DNA from: Zhengitettix transpicula
Taxonomy: Eukaryota > Arthropoda > Insecta > Orthoptera > Tetrigidae
Assembly: GCA_037074705.1 (NCBI GenBank)
Contig: CM073592.1
Location: 89,345,129-89,409,128, forward strand
DNA: 64,000 nucleotides
Direction of reading: 5' to 3'
Part shown: positions 47,434 through 60,440 of the stretch, piece by piece
Layout: every line of letters begins with the position of its first letter
Numbering within the stretch: the first letter of the stretch is position 1
Position numbers and translations under genes: made by a program
The notes under the pieces: generated by a model
Database searches by the model: none
Seen by the model: the letters and a program-made list of their open reading frames with translations, nothing else
Told to the model about the DNA's origin: nothing

Positions 47434-48858
47434 TGTAATACCTAGTTAAGAAGGCCATTATTTTGTTTAAATTTCATAATATTTGTTTCACGTCACAGAC
47501 TAGAGGTGGACGGCCATTATTTAAAATCTGTTTACCAACTCAGACTGGAGATCTTGGGTGGTTCGTGTAAAAAATGACGATTGACAGCGGATAAAGGCTC
47601 ACAAAAGGGAGAACTATAATTGGGGATCTTTAGCGGATCTTAGATGTAATGTCTGACGGACATCGGAACAAGACCACAAAGGAACGATGACAACAGTTTT
47701 TTGTTGACATCCAATTACCAGATAAGGGAATGTTTATCTAATAATATTGAGTAGCTCTCCTAGCGTGAGAAAGCCGGATAAGGTCCGAACGTGGGAAATT
47801 AAAACTGTGGGAAAAAGGAATATTCTGGAGAGGGGGAAGCTGATAGGAAAGTTAGTTTGATGTCAGAGAGCAAGGGAGTAGGACGTGGATGAAAGTTATT
47901 TGGAAGCCAGAGAGTGAAAAAGGTAAACGTGGTTGCAGAGAGCAGAGTTTTGGTCATCGATAAGAGATGTAGGCATAAAGGGTGCGGTTTTGGCAGTAAA
48001 TAAAGCCAATGTAATGAAGAATTTATAAGTTGGTGTTAGAATTGAATAATGTTTGTGTAAGAGATTTTAGAGGAGAAAGACATAGAAGTCGATGTCATTG
48101 CTGGAAGGAGAAAGGAGTGTTAGGTTGAACACCAGATTTGAACTCTCTCTTGGTGAAGGTTGAGAGATCCAGAACATTTTAAATAAGACAAAACGCATTG
48201 GAATTGTCAATCATACTAGACAAATTGATTGGTGGCCGCGGGCGAAACATCCATACGAGTAGTCGGAAGTCTGCAGTCTGGAGTTTGGATACTGAAAGGA
48301 TAGTGTTGTGTTGTGAAACGTGTGTCCGTAAAATGTCTGTGTAAATTTTATGCACAGAGTGGCCATTATTAAAGTGAAGTGTGTTCCCGAACCCAATAGC
48401 ATAAAACTTGTAAGTAGCGATTTAAAATAAATAATTTTGTAAACCGTAAATTAAAGGTGAAAGGTCAGATTTCGTTTCTAGTAACTTCAATAAATTGAAT
48501 TTCTATATTCTGTAAAATTCTTTCAAGTGTAATTGGATTTTTATTCTTTCTATCAGGCCTAGTGGAGACCCTGAGATTTTGAGTTTCATTCTTGGTAAAA
48601 AAAAATAAAGGTATAAATTTTCTTAAATGCCACAAAAGGTAAAATTAATTGTTAGTAAAATTTGATCTAAATGTGGCGAAATAAAGTAGAGAGTTAAATT
48701 GTATTTTGTGTGAATAAATTTGTTTTGTTTGTTAAGTTTAAATATTTGTTTAATTTAAATTTCCTTTCATTAAATAATTTAAAAGTTGGTTATTACAAAT
48801 TTTCTTCCTCAACGTGGGGCAAATTTCATTTAATTAAATTTTATTTTTGGTTATTACA
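47434..48858. mobile_element. LTR-like element, candidate solo LTR (~1.4 kb)
   Basis: The element begins TGTAATACC and ends GGTTATTACA, an imperfect inverted terminus with the TG...CA ends typical of LTRs. The 4-bp direct repeat ATAT flanks it (47430-47433 and 48859-48862). Inside is an untranslated-looking, partly purine-rich sequence with GAGAGGGGGAAGCTGATAGG, GGAGACCCTGAGATTTTGAG and an AATAAA near 48713. No coding domain or primer-binding site was recognised, which suits a solo LTR. Confidence 0.5.
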
Positions 48859-49059
48859 ATATATACAATACTATCATCTATTAACTAATGTCTATTTCTC
48901 TGCACATATTAAAATATAAGACACCGAAGAAAGACATGGCATTCCTTTAAGTACGGTAACATTCCGTAACGTTTCTTCACTTATATCGTTTCAAACCAAA
49001 TTTAATTCTCCTGATATTATTGTCTTTCACGTGAAATTATAACTATTGTTCGTCTGCAA

Positions 49060-49480
49060 AAGCATAAAATATTCACCGTGGTTAGTAATTGCACGTGACT
49101 CAGTCCGCAACATTTGCAGGGGGAATGGCCCGCCGGAATAACAATCACATCGAAGCATAAAAGCTTCCGGACAGATTCGAGGTTGACATTGAAACTTAAT
49201 GGTACGCCAAGGGTTTCTCGTGACATTTATTAAAAATCTGAGGAAGAAAATGTTAATCTTGGAAGTGCACAAGCATTCTGTAATTAATGGGGGTTGGTGC
49301 AGGCTTTGGGAGAACGGAATTAACAGTCACTAACTACACACGGCCATTCCCATCCGGGTACGTGTTCCGACCGAGATTTAACTGCTTCTGCACGAAATTC
49401 GAACGCTGTTCCCTTGCCGGTAATTTGTAACAGGCTTCCGTTACAACTTTTGGGAAATGGTTACTGCAGTTAGCGAACAA
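49060..49480. promoter_or_regulatory. Less A+T-rich unique intronic tract, candidate regulatory element
   Basis: This includes a CACGTGACTCAG site, GGGGGAATGGCCCGCCGG and TTGCCGGTAATTTG. It lies between the two LTR-like elements and shows no repeat match. CACGTGAC is an E-box-like motif. Function is inferred only. Confidence 0.25.
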
Positions 49481-50027
49481 GGTTCAGCTTGTACTCTAAA
49501 ATTTGTTTACATTTACCTCGAAATTGGTCGCCAACGAACCGTAGTACTATCGTATAAAGCATGTATAACTATTTATAACAGAATATAGCACTTAACGTAA
49601 CTATTTACAGTGAATTCGTATCCAAAAAGAATATCTGAACTCGTTATGATTGAAAAGACTCGTATATCATGCTACACTGTGCAATTAAATTTTAATAATC
49701 ATACTGTCACCAAATTCATTTCAAACTTTAAAATAATATAAAAAAACCTTAACTCTCAAAAATTCTGAAATAATTATATGAATTTATTTACGTTATGAAC
49801 AGGAGGAAAAATCACGAAAAAATATATAAATCTTTTTTTTACTATGTAAAAGTGTGCATATATTAATTTAATAGCAAAAAATTTTCTTGTTACGTTTATT
49901 TTGAAAGAATTTTACATTTTAGTTTTTCTTATTTTGTTCATCCGAGTTTATAAAAAAACTGTTCATCGATTATTAGTTAATTAATCGTTTATTACTTGCA
50001 GTTGAGAATACAATCACTGAAACAGAG

Positions 50028-50030
<3 letters not shown>

Positions 50031-50069
<39 letters not shown>
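50031..50069. repeat. (TA)n microsatellite, left flank of LTR-like element
   Basis: An alternating TA run that stops exactly where TGTAGTAATTA begins. The same kind of run resumes at 51080, so the element interrupts a microsatellite. Confidence 0.9.
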
Positions 50070-50072
<3 letters not shown>

Positions 50073-51076
50073 AGTAATTAGTAATTAATTCATTATTATA
50101 ATTAAAAAATTGGAAAGAAAATAGAGGACTCATTATTAGAGGATATAAAGCGTACGCCAGACAAAGAATGTATTGTTGGAGTTAAGAGAGCGTACGCGCT
50201 CAAAATCTAGGAGACGAAGTTGGTTAGTTGGACGGCGGACACAGTTGCAGGCAGACATCAATTCAGAAAATTCAGATTATAAAAAGTTTTGGCAGTCAGC
50301 GGCAAGACGCGAAAGGAAAAGTCTACGTCGAGAACTCGGTCCACATAGAGAAATAGAAACAGTAAAAGTTTGCGGATCCAGAATTATGAATAGGGCTATC
50401 TAGGAGGTCCAACGGCGAGCTAATAGTTTACATAAAACGCAAGTAACCAGTTTTGACGGAGAGACTTATAAAATCGCAGTTTGGAAGCAGAAGTTTTGCT
50501 TCACAAACTGAACAAATTTTTGCATAGAGAGACTTTGAGGAGACCTACGTCCGGAAACTGGCTGAGGGTGAGATGATCGAAGTTCCAGGATAGCAGAGAT
50601 CCAGAGCAACTACCGTGTGTTCAAATTCTAATGAGTAGAATCAGTGATATCCCCAAATCGTGTGCACAGAAAAACCAAAAATGAGACCTGGGCGGCCGTA
50701 AGTAGAAAACTCTTAAAAAGGTTGTAAACCACTTTTAAAAGATATGTCAGATCGTTCTTTAATTATTTCGTTTTTTTAATTATTCACTTCGTTAATTATT
50801 TACTTCTTTAATTGTTTAGTTCTTTAATTTAAATTCAATCTTTAATCTTATTTTCGTCCGCAACAAAATTCGTCGAGGTTCAGACGAATTAATTTACATA
50901 AAAAGCAAAACGTAATTGATTGTATAAAATTCACCCATTTATCAAACCCAGATAAAGGCCCTGAGATCCCAAATATTATATGTGTTTTAACTTCATTAAT
51001 AAAGTGGTTTAATTGTTTTCTAATAATAGTTCTTTTTTATTTAGCCACAGTCATATGTAGTTTATATTTAATTATT

Positions 51077-51079
<3 letters not shown>
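50070..51079. mobile_element. LTR-like element (~1.0 kb) inserted in a (TA)n tract
   Basis: The element starts TGTAGTAATTAG and ends TTAATTATTACA. Inverted termini and TG...CA ends match those of the 47434-48858 element. The flanks are TA microsatellite on both sides, so a 4-bp ATAT target duplication fits but cannot be proved. Internal features include a basic open stretch at 50173-50403, which is probably not a gene, degenerate TTCTTTAATTATT-type tandem steps at 50756-50830, GGCCCTGAGATCCC and an AATAAAG near 50998. A solo LTR is the likeliest reading. Confidence 0.55.

Positions 51080-51112
<33 letters not shown>
51080..51112. repeat. (TA)n microsatellite, right flank of LTR-like element
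   Basis: This is the continuation of the TA tract interrupted by the 50070-51079 insertion. Confidence 0.9.
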
Positions 51113-51114
<2 letters not shown>

Positions 51115-54100
51115 CATTGTTTCTACAGTTGCACTTTTACGTCAATTTAATTAGTTTTTAAGATTCCTCCTAAGATCTTTAGAGTTCCTCCAAAAATATT
51201 TTTAAAATGTCGTGTTTTTCTTTGGAATCTTAAGTTTGTAATTATAATCTTAGGTTTTGTCCTTCCAGTTCTTCATACAAGAACCCATTCCATGAAATGT
51301 ATAGTCAGCGCCCTTATTAATTTTTATTTGTTTATATAAATACCATCTCATTCCACCGTAATCAAGAAAATACAATTATATATGAGAAAGAGATTTAATT
51401 TTCCTAAACAGCTTGCAATATATAAAATATTGTAGTGAATAAGGCATTCGGTCACCTGCTCTCACTCGTGTACTGAATGCGCACCATTTTCAAATGCGAT
51501 AAAGTTAGACTGTGCCGATGCGATGACCTTCAACAGGTAACCTTTCTATGCATAACACGACGCTTCTAAATCTTTAATCTTGTGTAGCGTGCTATCTATA
51601 CGATAAATAATGAGGACAAAATATTTATGTACTTTTTTGAGAACTGACAGAATACTCTGAAATAAAAAAGTCATAAGTGTAAAAGATCGCCAAACTTCCG
51701 CGTTTACTCCAATTTCCAAATTCATAGACTCATAGATAAACCTTATAAGAAATCATTATTTTATAATTTTGCAACTCAACCTACTCTTTTATTCTTAACA
51801 ATATTTATTTCAAACAGCACGATTTGTAAATTAGCACAGAACTTGTTACTGTGATACATAATATGAATAATTTAATGTGCTTATTTCATACTATAGAAAT
51901 TCAGCTTAATTTAATTAAAGAGATATTTTTTAAAAAATTTTGAATAAAGAATTCGTGTATGTTTGTTATAGGATTTACCCAAAATATTAGGACTCGTGAT
52001 AAACATCAAATTGAAATAGCTATTACTTTATGAACTAAGACTATTCGCCATAGTAAATTTTATTTCGATTTGCGATTGACCACATACCAAAATTAAGGTG
52101 GAACTCGTGTAGTTATCGAAGTATCGTACGCATAAATGTACCTAAAAATATTCAGACAATTATAAACCTTTCAAATTTTACACTTTTTTGATAAGTCATA
52201 TATAATTTTGTTAACAATAAAATAATTTTCATTGTTTCATAGCTTACATTCCATCTTATATGTAAATAATTTATACAAATTAAACGAAGCCTGTTACATT
52301 ATCACTATGATATATCACATATATGTATTTATCATCAAACTGTAACTTTTTATATTCAAAGATAAAGAAATAGTTCTGAATGCTTGAATATTGTTACAAA
52401 AAAAATTGCTAAGTCAGGAATCCAAATTACATAAAACTCTCAACTCTCCGAATGAATAACCACCCGGAATTCTTATTTTCATCGCGAAAATGTGTTCACT
52501 TCATTTTAAGAGCTCATTCGCTGTGAGATATTCTGCTGTACGCATATGGAGTGCGCTTTAATAATTTTCAAGAGCTTTGAGAGACCCTTCAATTCATTTC
52601 ACATTTTCTTAAGTAATTTGAAATAAAATATTAAAATTTGATGCAAGCCTTTCCAAGGCATGTCGTAACTGTCTACTTCATTACAGAGTGAATTATAGTC
52701 GTACAGCGTATAAAAATTATAATGTCGCTAATTAATAACGAATCTGAAATGTACGAAATGAAGGGAACTCTGCTGCGTTGATCACGTGCTACCATTCAGC
52801 GACGTACAAAAACTGAGAAAGTAACTGTTTACAGATCTTGAGAAGAAAAGCCGATTAACAGCGGAGCTCTGTCGAAGAAAGGGAAGGCGACTGTAGTTTG
52901 AGCTTTATAAAAAGATTAAATAGCGGGGCTTGGAATTCCTGAGGATTCTTCCTGACTATCACTTCCTCTACGTTAAAGCTGTATCGACCGAAAAAAAAGT
53001 TACTTGTGTACTTGTTGAGGAAATTAAAATTGGAATTAAGGAATCTCATCACTTTTAAACAGTTGAAGCTACTTTCACATTTACAGAATGTTCTAAATCG
53101 ATAATTACGGGTCAAATTACAACATATATTGAATTATATTTTTATATAAATAAAATTCTAATGAACAATCCAGTTCGGTTCTCGTGGTTCCTGTTTGCCT
53201 CTCATTAATGTTGATCATATAGCTGTAATTAAATTGTAATGAATGAATTTACTAAGGAACCCTACTTTAACTAATAATTATTTGAATATCTGAAACCAAA
53301 TTTTTATTATACTACGAGTATAATATGACATACAAAAAACTATTTAGGTCAGAATATAAAAAAACAATATTATCATTTTAAATTTTTTTCTGTCATACAG
53401 ACGAAGTTATTCTTTGCAAAATAATAAATACTCTAATTTCTCGTCTATTTTTATGTTCTACTTACGCAGTTGAATTTTATACGCCATACGTTCAATAATT
53501 CACGAATCGCGTTATAATTACAAAATATAAACGGTTTGAAAATATTTTTAAAAAAAATTATAAAATGTATGAATTAGATTCCAGTTTAATTTCTGAAGGT
53601 ATAGTAAGTTGTCCACACCCAGAACCCTTCTCGAACCTATCGTTGCAGGACTAAAAATTAGTAAAGTCCTTGAAATTACATTTTTCTCGCTCATTATTCA
53701 GAATCGTCAGCTGTTTAGCATATGTAGAAAGCAGAAACTCCACATAAAAATCCATATAATCGAATCTGAAATTTAAGACAGCCATTAATGTATTATATAG
53801 CATCTCCGTTTGTTTGCTTTTTTAATTTCAGAACTTTCCGAGTCTTTAATATTCACGCGTTACCTTCTTAATAACCAGTTATTTGAACATTTTATGTTTT
53901 TTCTTCATTCTGGTATGGCTCAGTGAAATAAGTTAATTATATTTCGAGTAACTAAAATGTTTAAGGAACAAATTTCCATAAATTTATAGATCATTTTTAA
54001 TGTAAACTTAAAATACTGTTTATAGTGATTTTGCAGCACAGAAATTCACGTGTAAATGGTAAATATAAATTTTCTAAATCCATACATTTTACATGTCTCA

Positions 54101-57100
54101 GTGTTTGCTCTGTAATAAATTTTGCGCCAGGGACTGTCGTCGTGAGGTAATCCCACTTTACAATAATGGAAGCGTGTAGTCCCTGTGCTTGTTACAATGA
54201 ATATAGGAGAATGGACTTTGGCTGGAACTGCAGCGATGTTATGGCCTCTTGAAATCTTCGGAGAGCAGAGTTCACCTCCATGAATGTTTTTTGTTGCGAA
54301 GGATTGACGATAGGATAGACGATAGGAAAGGATTTCTTCGAGGATATGTGATCGGGTTGAAGCTAAGTCCTAACTTCAGAAAAACGAGTAGTGACTGCAG
54401 TGAGACAGACTTGAACTCTAGTATAATAAGAAATTAAGATACATTATTATGGTTCTCAGTCATTTACTATAATAATAGAAGATAATATATTGTGAACGTG
54501 AACGAATCAGACAACTACCGAGTATATCAACTAGCTGACTTAAGATTGTGAACTGATGCTCTGAGTCTCACCTCATGTTTTTATATCATAGCAAAACCCA
54601 TATTTAAAAGAAGATTTCTTTGACGTGGTTGTTATTGCGGGTCTTGCAGAGCAACACTGTCAACGGTCACGATTGAGGTAGGCAGCTTTGCACTACTTCC
54701 TGTTACGACATACTTTCTCCAAATCTCGTTCTTACTTCGTACTTAACAAATAAAATTAATACTTATATATACTTAAAAATATAATCGTTCATTACCGTTT
54801 TGTTTACTTGATTGTTTACTGATTCCTTGTCTTCACTATTAATGGCTAAGAACAATATGAATTTCAGTAGAATGGGTCGAGAATCAGAAACTCTAGTATC
54901 AGAAAACATGCTTGAAATAATTGTTATTCAATCTTTTCTAAAAGTATCAATTATTCTTCCTTTACATCAAACATCGATAACGTTCTATTTTAATTCAATA
55001 ATTAACTTCATTATCAGATATTTGCGTCTACATTTTAAGAAGTAGTCTAAATTATTAATCCTGTTTCCGTAGTTCCGGCTTGTATATTTTATTCCTTTCT
55101 TCCCAACATGCCTTCTTAATTTTTCTGCTGCTATCAAATCGCCCTATTTCTAAAACACGCATTCATCGTGAAATACCGTAATTATTTCCTCAATGTGGAG
55201 CAGTAAAAACTTCATATAACTTTCGGTTTCTGTGCAGTAATCCTACGTTTACAGGACTACATTAATAAAACACCCGCCTTTTAATATCCAATGACATTTT
55301 CCAATTAAAATTATTTTAAATTCACCTCGATACTATTAAATACATAGATTTTATTAACTCCATTAGTTCTCAGTTGAGTAAATAGAATACGTCATAAATA
55401 AATTTATTTACTAGACGCATTCTTATGCATGGAAGCTGTAAATTTAAAATTATATTGCCATCTCTTTGGAAGATATTGTGTTTCCTGGTGATGCATGACG
55501 GTAGCGTAGATTCCATTATCAACTGCGAGCAAAAATCAGGAAAATTTCGTTAAATAATTAATTAGAGGGAAGCTCACAAGCAGCATTTATCTGGAAAAAA
55601 TTAGTTTTGAGTAAGCGGAGTTAAATATATGTCGTCTACCTTAATACTGATTTTTTTTTCTGTTTGTGGTCTTCACTGTAAAGAATCTGAAGTTATTCTG
55701 TCGTGCTGGCTCTTCAGCAGCCTACAGTTTCCGCTGAAAAAAAACCTAAAAGACTAGAACCGTCATTCCAGTAGGGCTTATTGGTGAAGTAAAACTCAAG
55801 CTGGCATTTTATTTGTTTGTTTTGCAATCATACAGCAGGAATTTAATTTGTTTTCACTGGAGGCCATGAGAAAATTTATCTAAATTAAGTATTTGTTATT
55901 GTTAAAACATATTTAATAAAAGAAGTAAAATTTATGATTTTTAAACACATTAAATTATTGCAGTATACTAACGTAGAACACACCTATTTTCTGTACAATA
56001 TAACTAAGAATACAGTTTTTAATACATATTAATTAATACCCTTAAATTAAATTAGTACAATAAAACACAGAAAACAGACTTAACATGATCTAGAGTAGAG
56101 TTTAATATTTACATAGTAGGTCTTGTTTATAATGCGATATATCTGCGAGTCTACTTAAGTTTGTCAATGCGTACTTATAAAACAATTTTAAAAAAGTTTG
56201 GTTGATTAATTTTCACGTTATATAATCCCTATTCAGCTTGATACACTCCGCCTAGCGTTCTTCAAAATTTTCAAGCCACCCAAAAAGTTTGAAAAATAAA
56301 CGTAATTTTTTGCAATGGTCTTGTTAGACGTAGAAAATTTTTCTGACTAGGAAACAGAATAATTCGTGAACATTGTGGACGCGCTCACAGTTCGAACTTT
56401 CAGTTCGAAAATTTTCGAAACAGCACAGGTGTGGAGCCTACCGATTGTCTTTATGAAGAACGCTTTTATCTTGTACCCATACGCATATTTTTTCTTTATT
56501 TCTTGTCTCCAGACGTTCAATAACGATTCATAATAGAATTAATTCATTGTTCGTCCTATATAAAACGCCCTGGTTATCAACTTACCGATAAAATTCACTT
56601 CTTCGGAGCTGGAACGCCTTTAGAGACCAGACTGTTGTTTTACGCTTCTAAAGTAGTGGTGCACCCATCTTTCCCCAAAAGTTATGTATTGACATAGGAA
56701 CTCACAATAATTGTAAAATCGCTCAATCCAGCCAAATGGCCTACGCCTTTGAGTTTATCCATCCAAACGCGGCATCCATCCTGGAATATTTTTTTTTGCC
56801 GAAAATAATTTCTCATGACATTAAAATGCCTGTGATCTCCGAAAGGGATTAATATCCCTCGTTGAGCACTCATTACTATATCGTGGAATTTAACGATCTT
56901 TCCATTGAACGTCCCGAAAGAATTCAATAATACTATATATATATATGAACAAACATATATGATTAGACAACATTATTTCTGACACTGACTTCGTTTAAAC
57001 AATAACGGATTTACCTTTCTGGTACGTTGAACAGTCTGAAATGAGATGGATGAAGAAATAAATGTATATTTCTCGAGAAGCTGAAACCAAACAAAATATA

Positions 57101-57510
57101 TTAATTCTCCAATGTTATGTTCCGCTTAAAACTAATTTTTCGTCGGTATTTTCGCCGCACAATGACATTAACAACGTTCTTGTAAAAATGTTCTTCCTAA
57201 AATACGGCTAACAGAATCCTCGAAATTAGTGAAAATGGTGTGTTCAAGCTCCTGCCAGATCTGATTAAAAGAGGCTGTAACGGAAATCACTACGTTGTCA
57301 CGTGATAATCCGATTGATTCTTTCCCCAGATTTCCTCTGAAAAGCAAATCGGATTCAACGAGCGCCAACCGTTAATGCAGCTTTATTATATTTGAGCTTC
57401 ATTGTCGATTCATGCAAAGATACATTTGGGACATTAAAAAGGAACACTTTCACAGAAGATTACAAATAATATTTGTTCTCATATAAGTACAACGTCGAGT
57501 TTATTTTATA

Positions 57511-58280
57511 CTAGCTGGGAGTCCGGCGTTGCCCTTGTACTTATTTATATAAACCCGAAAAAGATTTAATTCTATATTATAGTCAAGAAGTGATTTAACC
57601 TAAATATAAATGTTCCTAGTACCGTACATACTTTAGACTGATAGTACATTAATTGAACAGCTATAAAATACATTGATTTTTATTGATCATTGCCAATAAA
57701 CATACCTCCGAATTTCTACTTAAATATACTCCAGAAGTACTGCCGAATATAATTGTCCCTCATCCTTCAGACGTTACGAAAGTTTCAATTGATGAAATTG
57801 TTAGCTACATTCATAATGTAAACAAATAGTCACCATATTAAAGTAACGAAAATTACCTTACATTTTCCGCAAGGATCGTAAAGTATTTCGTATTCTTTTT
57901 TATTATAATTCGATTGAATTTTACTGGATGAAATTATACTTTTTATTCAATGAAAATATTTCTGCTTTATTTCATTACGGAAAAAGGAACTATTTACTTT
58001 GTTGTGCAGTATCGCTATGTAGTAACGTCTCTCTCGCGTGTACTGTGACGTCATTATTCCTTGACGCGCAGTACTTTAACACAAAATGATAACGTTTTTC
58101 AATTATAATTCTTTCCACAATTATGCTAGGGTCTCTCACGCCACCCTCCCTTCCCCCAACAGTACCGTTTCTCGTATTTTTAAGAATATATATACCAAAT
58201 TTTGTTTCAATCTGTCCACCCGTTTTAATTTGTATAGATATTAACGTAAATACATACATACATCCTATTTTATTATATAG
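57511..58280 (+). mobile_element. RTE-type non-LTR retroposon or SINE with target duplication
   Basis: The element begins CTAGCTGGGAGTCCGGCGTT. It ends with CCAAATTTTGTTTCAATCTG, TCCACCCGTTTTAATTTG, a (CATA)n run and TTATATAG, which are typical of RTE-like retroposon 3' ends. TTTTATA occurs directly before (57504-57510) and after (58281-58287) as a possible 7-bp target duplication. No coding sequence is visible, so it is either a SINE using an RTE-type tail or an internally deleted LINE. Confidence 0.55.
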
Positions 58281-58619
58281 TTTTATAAAACAGCTAATCT
58301 TCTGTTCTGTATGTCACATGAATGTCAAGGTTTTAAGCCATGCTTAAATTTTAGTGGCTTGTTTCTTCGTGATATAAATGAGAATTAAAATAACTTATTC
58401 CATAAGTGAACTTTTTCACGATATATATATTGTAATAAACTAAATGACGATTAATTTTCCCCACTTTGGTGAAGCCATAAATGTAATAATCAATTGGAAG
58501 GCTTTAATTAAATGAATCAATTAACAAAAAAATTAATTATTTTTTTTAAAATTAGCCACACGTTGAAGACGTCAAATCTATAATGATTTAAAAAGGTGGT
58601 CTTAAATTATAGGAATAAT

Positions 58620-58720
58620 TAACAACATCTGTCGTCATCTTCTAGGCGAAACCCGGTTGAACTCCGAGAACAATATATTGAACAACTACACCGGGAAAGG
58701 CTTCAATCTTTGAAATTTAT
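58620..58720 (-). repeat. Penelope-like end, homologous to 3595-3700
   Basis: It shares TGTCGTCATCTT.TAGGC.AA, GTTGAACTCCGAGAACAATA and GGGAAAGGCTTCAATCTTTG with the 3.6 kb element, at high identity over about 95 bp. It lacks the opposite inverted arm and most of the core. Confidence 0.65.
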
Positions 58721-59653
58721 TATTGTTGATAAATTTACAATGTACAAGACCTATTTTTAATGCTGAATTTCATCCATTTAAAAACAAATACTTTAATTTT
58801 CATTTATTAATTCATGGCATTTATGAACATACAGTTCATTACAATCAAATACTTCGGATCTCTATATCTCAGGGTCATAACTGGGTTTGATAATTAGAAC
58901 AAAATCAATGTATAAACTGACCATTAACAATTCAAATATAAAAAGTTAACCTAAAACAATATGAAAATAAGTGAAAAGTAAACTTAAGGAAACGAAAAAT
59001 GAACGAAATCTGACTATACCTTTTTAATTATCGTTTACAAATTTGTACAAAAGTTTTGTTACTCACGGATTGACTGTCTGGTACCAGATCTCTCTTGTAG
59101 CTTGAAAAATACCACACTAAAAAGCCATTTTTCCACAGACTCTACACTTCATTGAAAATTTTAATACACACGATTAAAATACTCGTCCTCTGCTATCTGG
59201 AACCTCGGATGAGCCGCCCCCTTTGGTCAACTAGTGGATTCCGGTCTCCTCTATGCGAAAACCGTTCAATCAGCGTGAAGCAACCATTTGCTTCACCGTG
59301 TGCAAATTATTATGTAAATCTCTCCGTAAAAATGTTTGCTTGCTTTCATGTAAAAATACAGGATCTCGCTATTTGTACTTTATAACTGCACACTTTACTG
59401 TTTGTTGCACTAGGTGAACTGAACTGAATTATATCTCCCCGTCGACTTTTAACAGTTTCATCTCTCGTACGTAGATTTTGACTCCTTTACGTTTCAATCG
59501 CCGATTCCAGACTGGCCTTCTCCAAGTGCATACTCAGTTTTCTCCACGCGAGGTCTCCATTGTTGAACAAAGGAAAAACCCGCCTTCATTGTCGCCTTTA
59601 CGCATTCGTACCGCTAACAATTTAATTATATTAAAACCAATTAATGGCCTGTT

Positions 59654-59664
59654 TAATTGGCATT

Positions 59665-59711
<47 letters not shown>
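59654..59711. repeat. (TA)n microsatellite
   Basis: A long alternating TA run, translated as an isoleucine/tyrosine repeat inside a spurious 102-codon frame. Confidence 0.95.
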
Positions 59712-59714
<3 letters not shown>

Positions 59715-59804
59715 TTTAGGCTCGATTTGGCGGATGGCATTCTCTTATTTCTTAAAACCTCTTTACAAATCTATAAGACGACATAAAGTTTAATAAAAAA
59801 TCTG

Positions 59805-60200
59805 TACTACCGCTTTCTAATTAAAAATGAATAACCAAGGTTTTTGGAGTGAACACGATATTGTCTTAAAACTACTGATGCTAGTTTTATATCGATAATA
59901 GCTGCTCCGATTCTGATCAACAACAATATAAAGGTCGATAACTTTGTGTGTTCAGTTTGTGTAGAAAGAGCTCTAGAGTCATTACACCGAGTCGTTTCGA
60001 CGATCAATAGCTCTGTCGACATATTCCAGAAGTGAACACTGGAAAAATGACCTGTGTGGAAACCAAACAGCTCTTTCTACAACAATATAAAGTATTATCG
60101 AAATAGGTTCTATCGCTTTCTTGTTAATAGAAACGAAAAATTTTTTTGAAGTGAGTGCAATTATATCTTAAAAAGGCGGATGGTATCTTTATAATAGCAG
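59805..60200 (-). repeat. Penelope-like pseudo-LTR pair with hammerhead-like middle
   Basis: A diverged direct repeat is visible: CCGCTTTCTAATTAAAAATG...GGTTTTTGGAGTGAACACGA near 59810 compares with TCGCTTTCTTGTTAATAGAA...AATTTTTTTGAAGTGAGTGC near 60113. Between them GTAGAAAGAGCT (59961-59972) and AGCTCTTTCTAC (60070-60081) are perfect inverted arms. They enclose, on the minus strand, GTCGACAGAGCTATTGATCG followed by TCGAAACGA. The core CGTTTCGACGA...AGCTCTGTCG is shared with 3574-3606. Confidence 0.5.
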
Positions 60201-60234
60201 AGAGATGCTAACAGTTCTTCTCCAGAATAATATG

Positions 60235-60440
60235 TAACCGACCTCCTGTTATGTAGTGGTCATCATAACTGCCTCGCATCACAGAGGTCCTGGGTTCAAA
60301 TCCAGGCGAAGACGTGGATGTTTTGTGTTGCTGATTCCATTCAGAGAAACTTCTACAAAATTAGTTCCCTGACAGTGAAAAATAAGAAAGTGCAAAAAAG
60401 TCGCTAGCTACTGATGCAAATATAAATATATATTTTTAAA
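60235..60440 (+). repeat. tRNA-derived SINE-like sequence
   Basis: TATGTAGTGGTCATCATAAC resembles an A-box/D-arm. CCTGG GTTCAAA TCCAGG forms a perfect 5-bp T-stem with a B-box (GGTTCAAATCC). The anticodon arm is distorted and no acceptor stem can be formed, so this is not a working tRNA gene. Downstream sequence with ACGTGGATGTTTTGTGTTG, a CAGTGAAAAATAAGAAAG segment and an A+T-rich end fits a SINE body. Confidence 0.55.

Noticed and set aside
56190..56350. Mariner-type transposase C-terminus on the minus strand (WLENFEER, stop, AECIKLNRDYIT)
   Set aside because: The phrase resembles the C-terminal end of mariner-like transposases but is only about 22 codons with a stop, and nothing upstream matches. 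It could be chance.
60240..60310. Functional tRNA gene
   Set aside because: The T-arm and B-box are good, but the acceptor stem does not pair and the anticodon arm is distorted, so it is listed as SINE-like instead.
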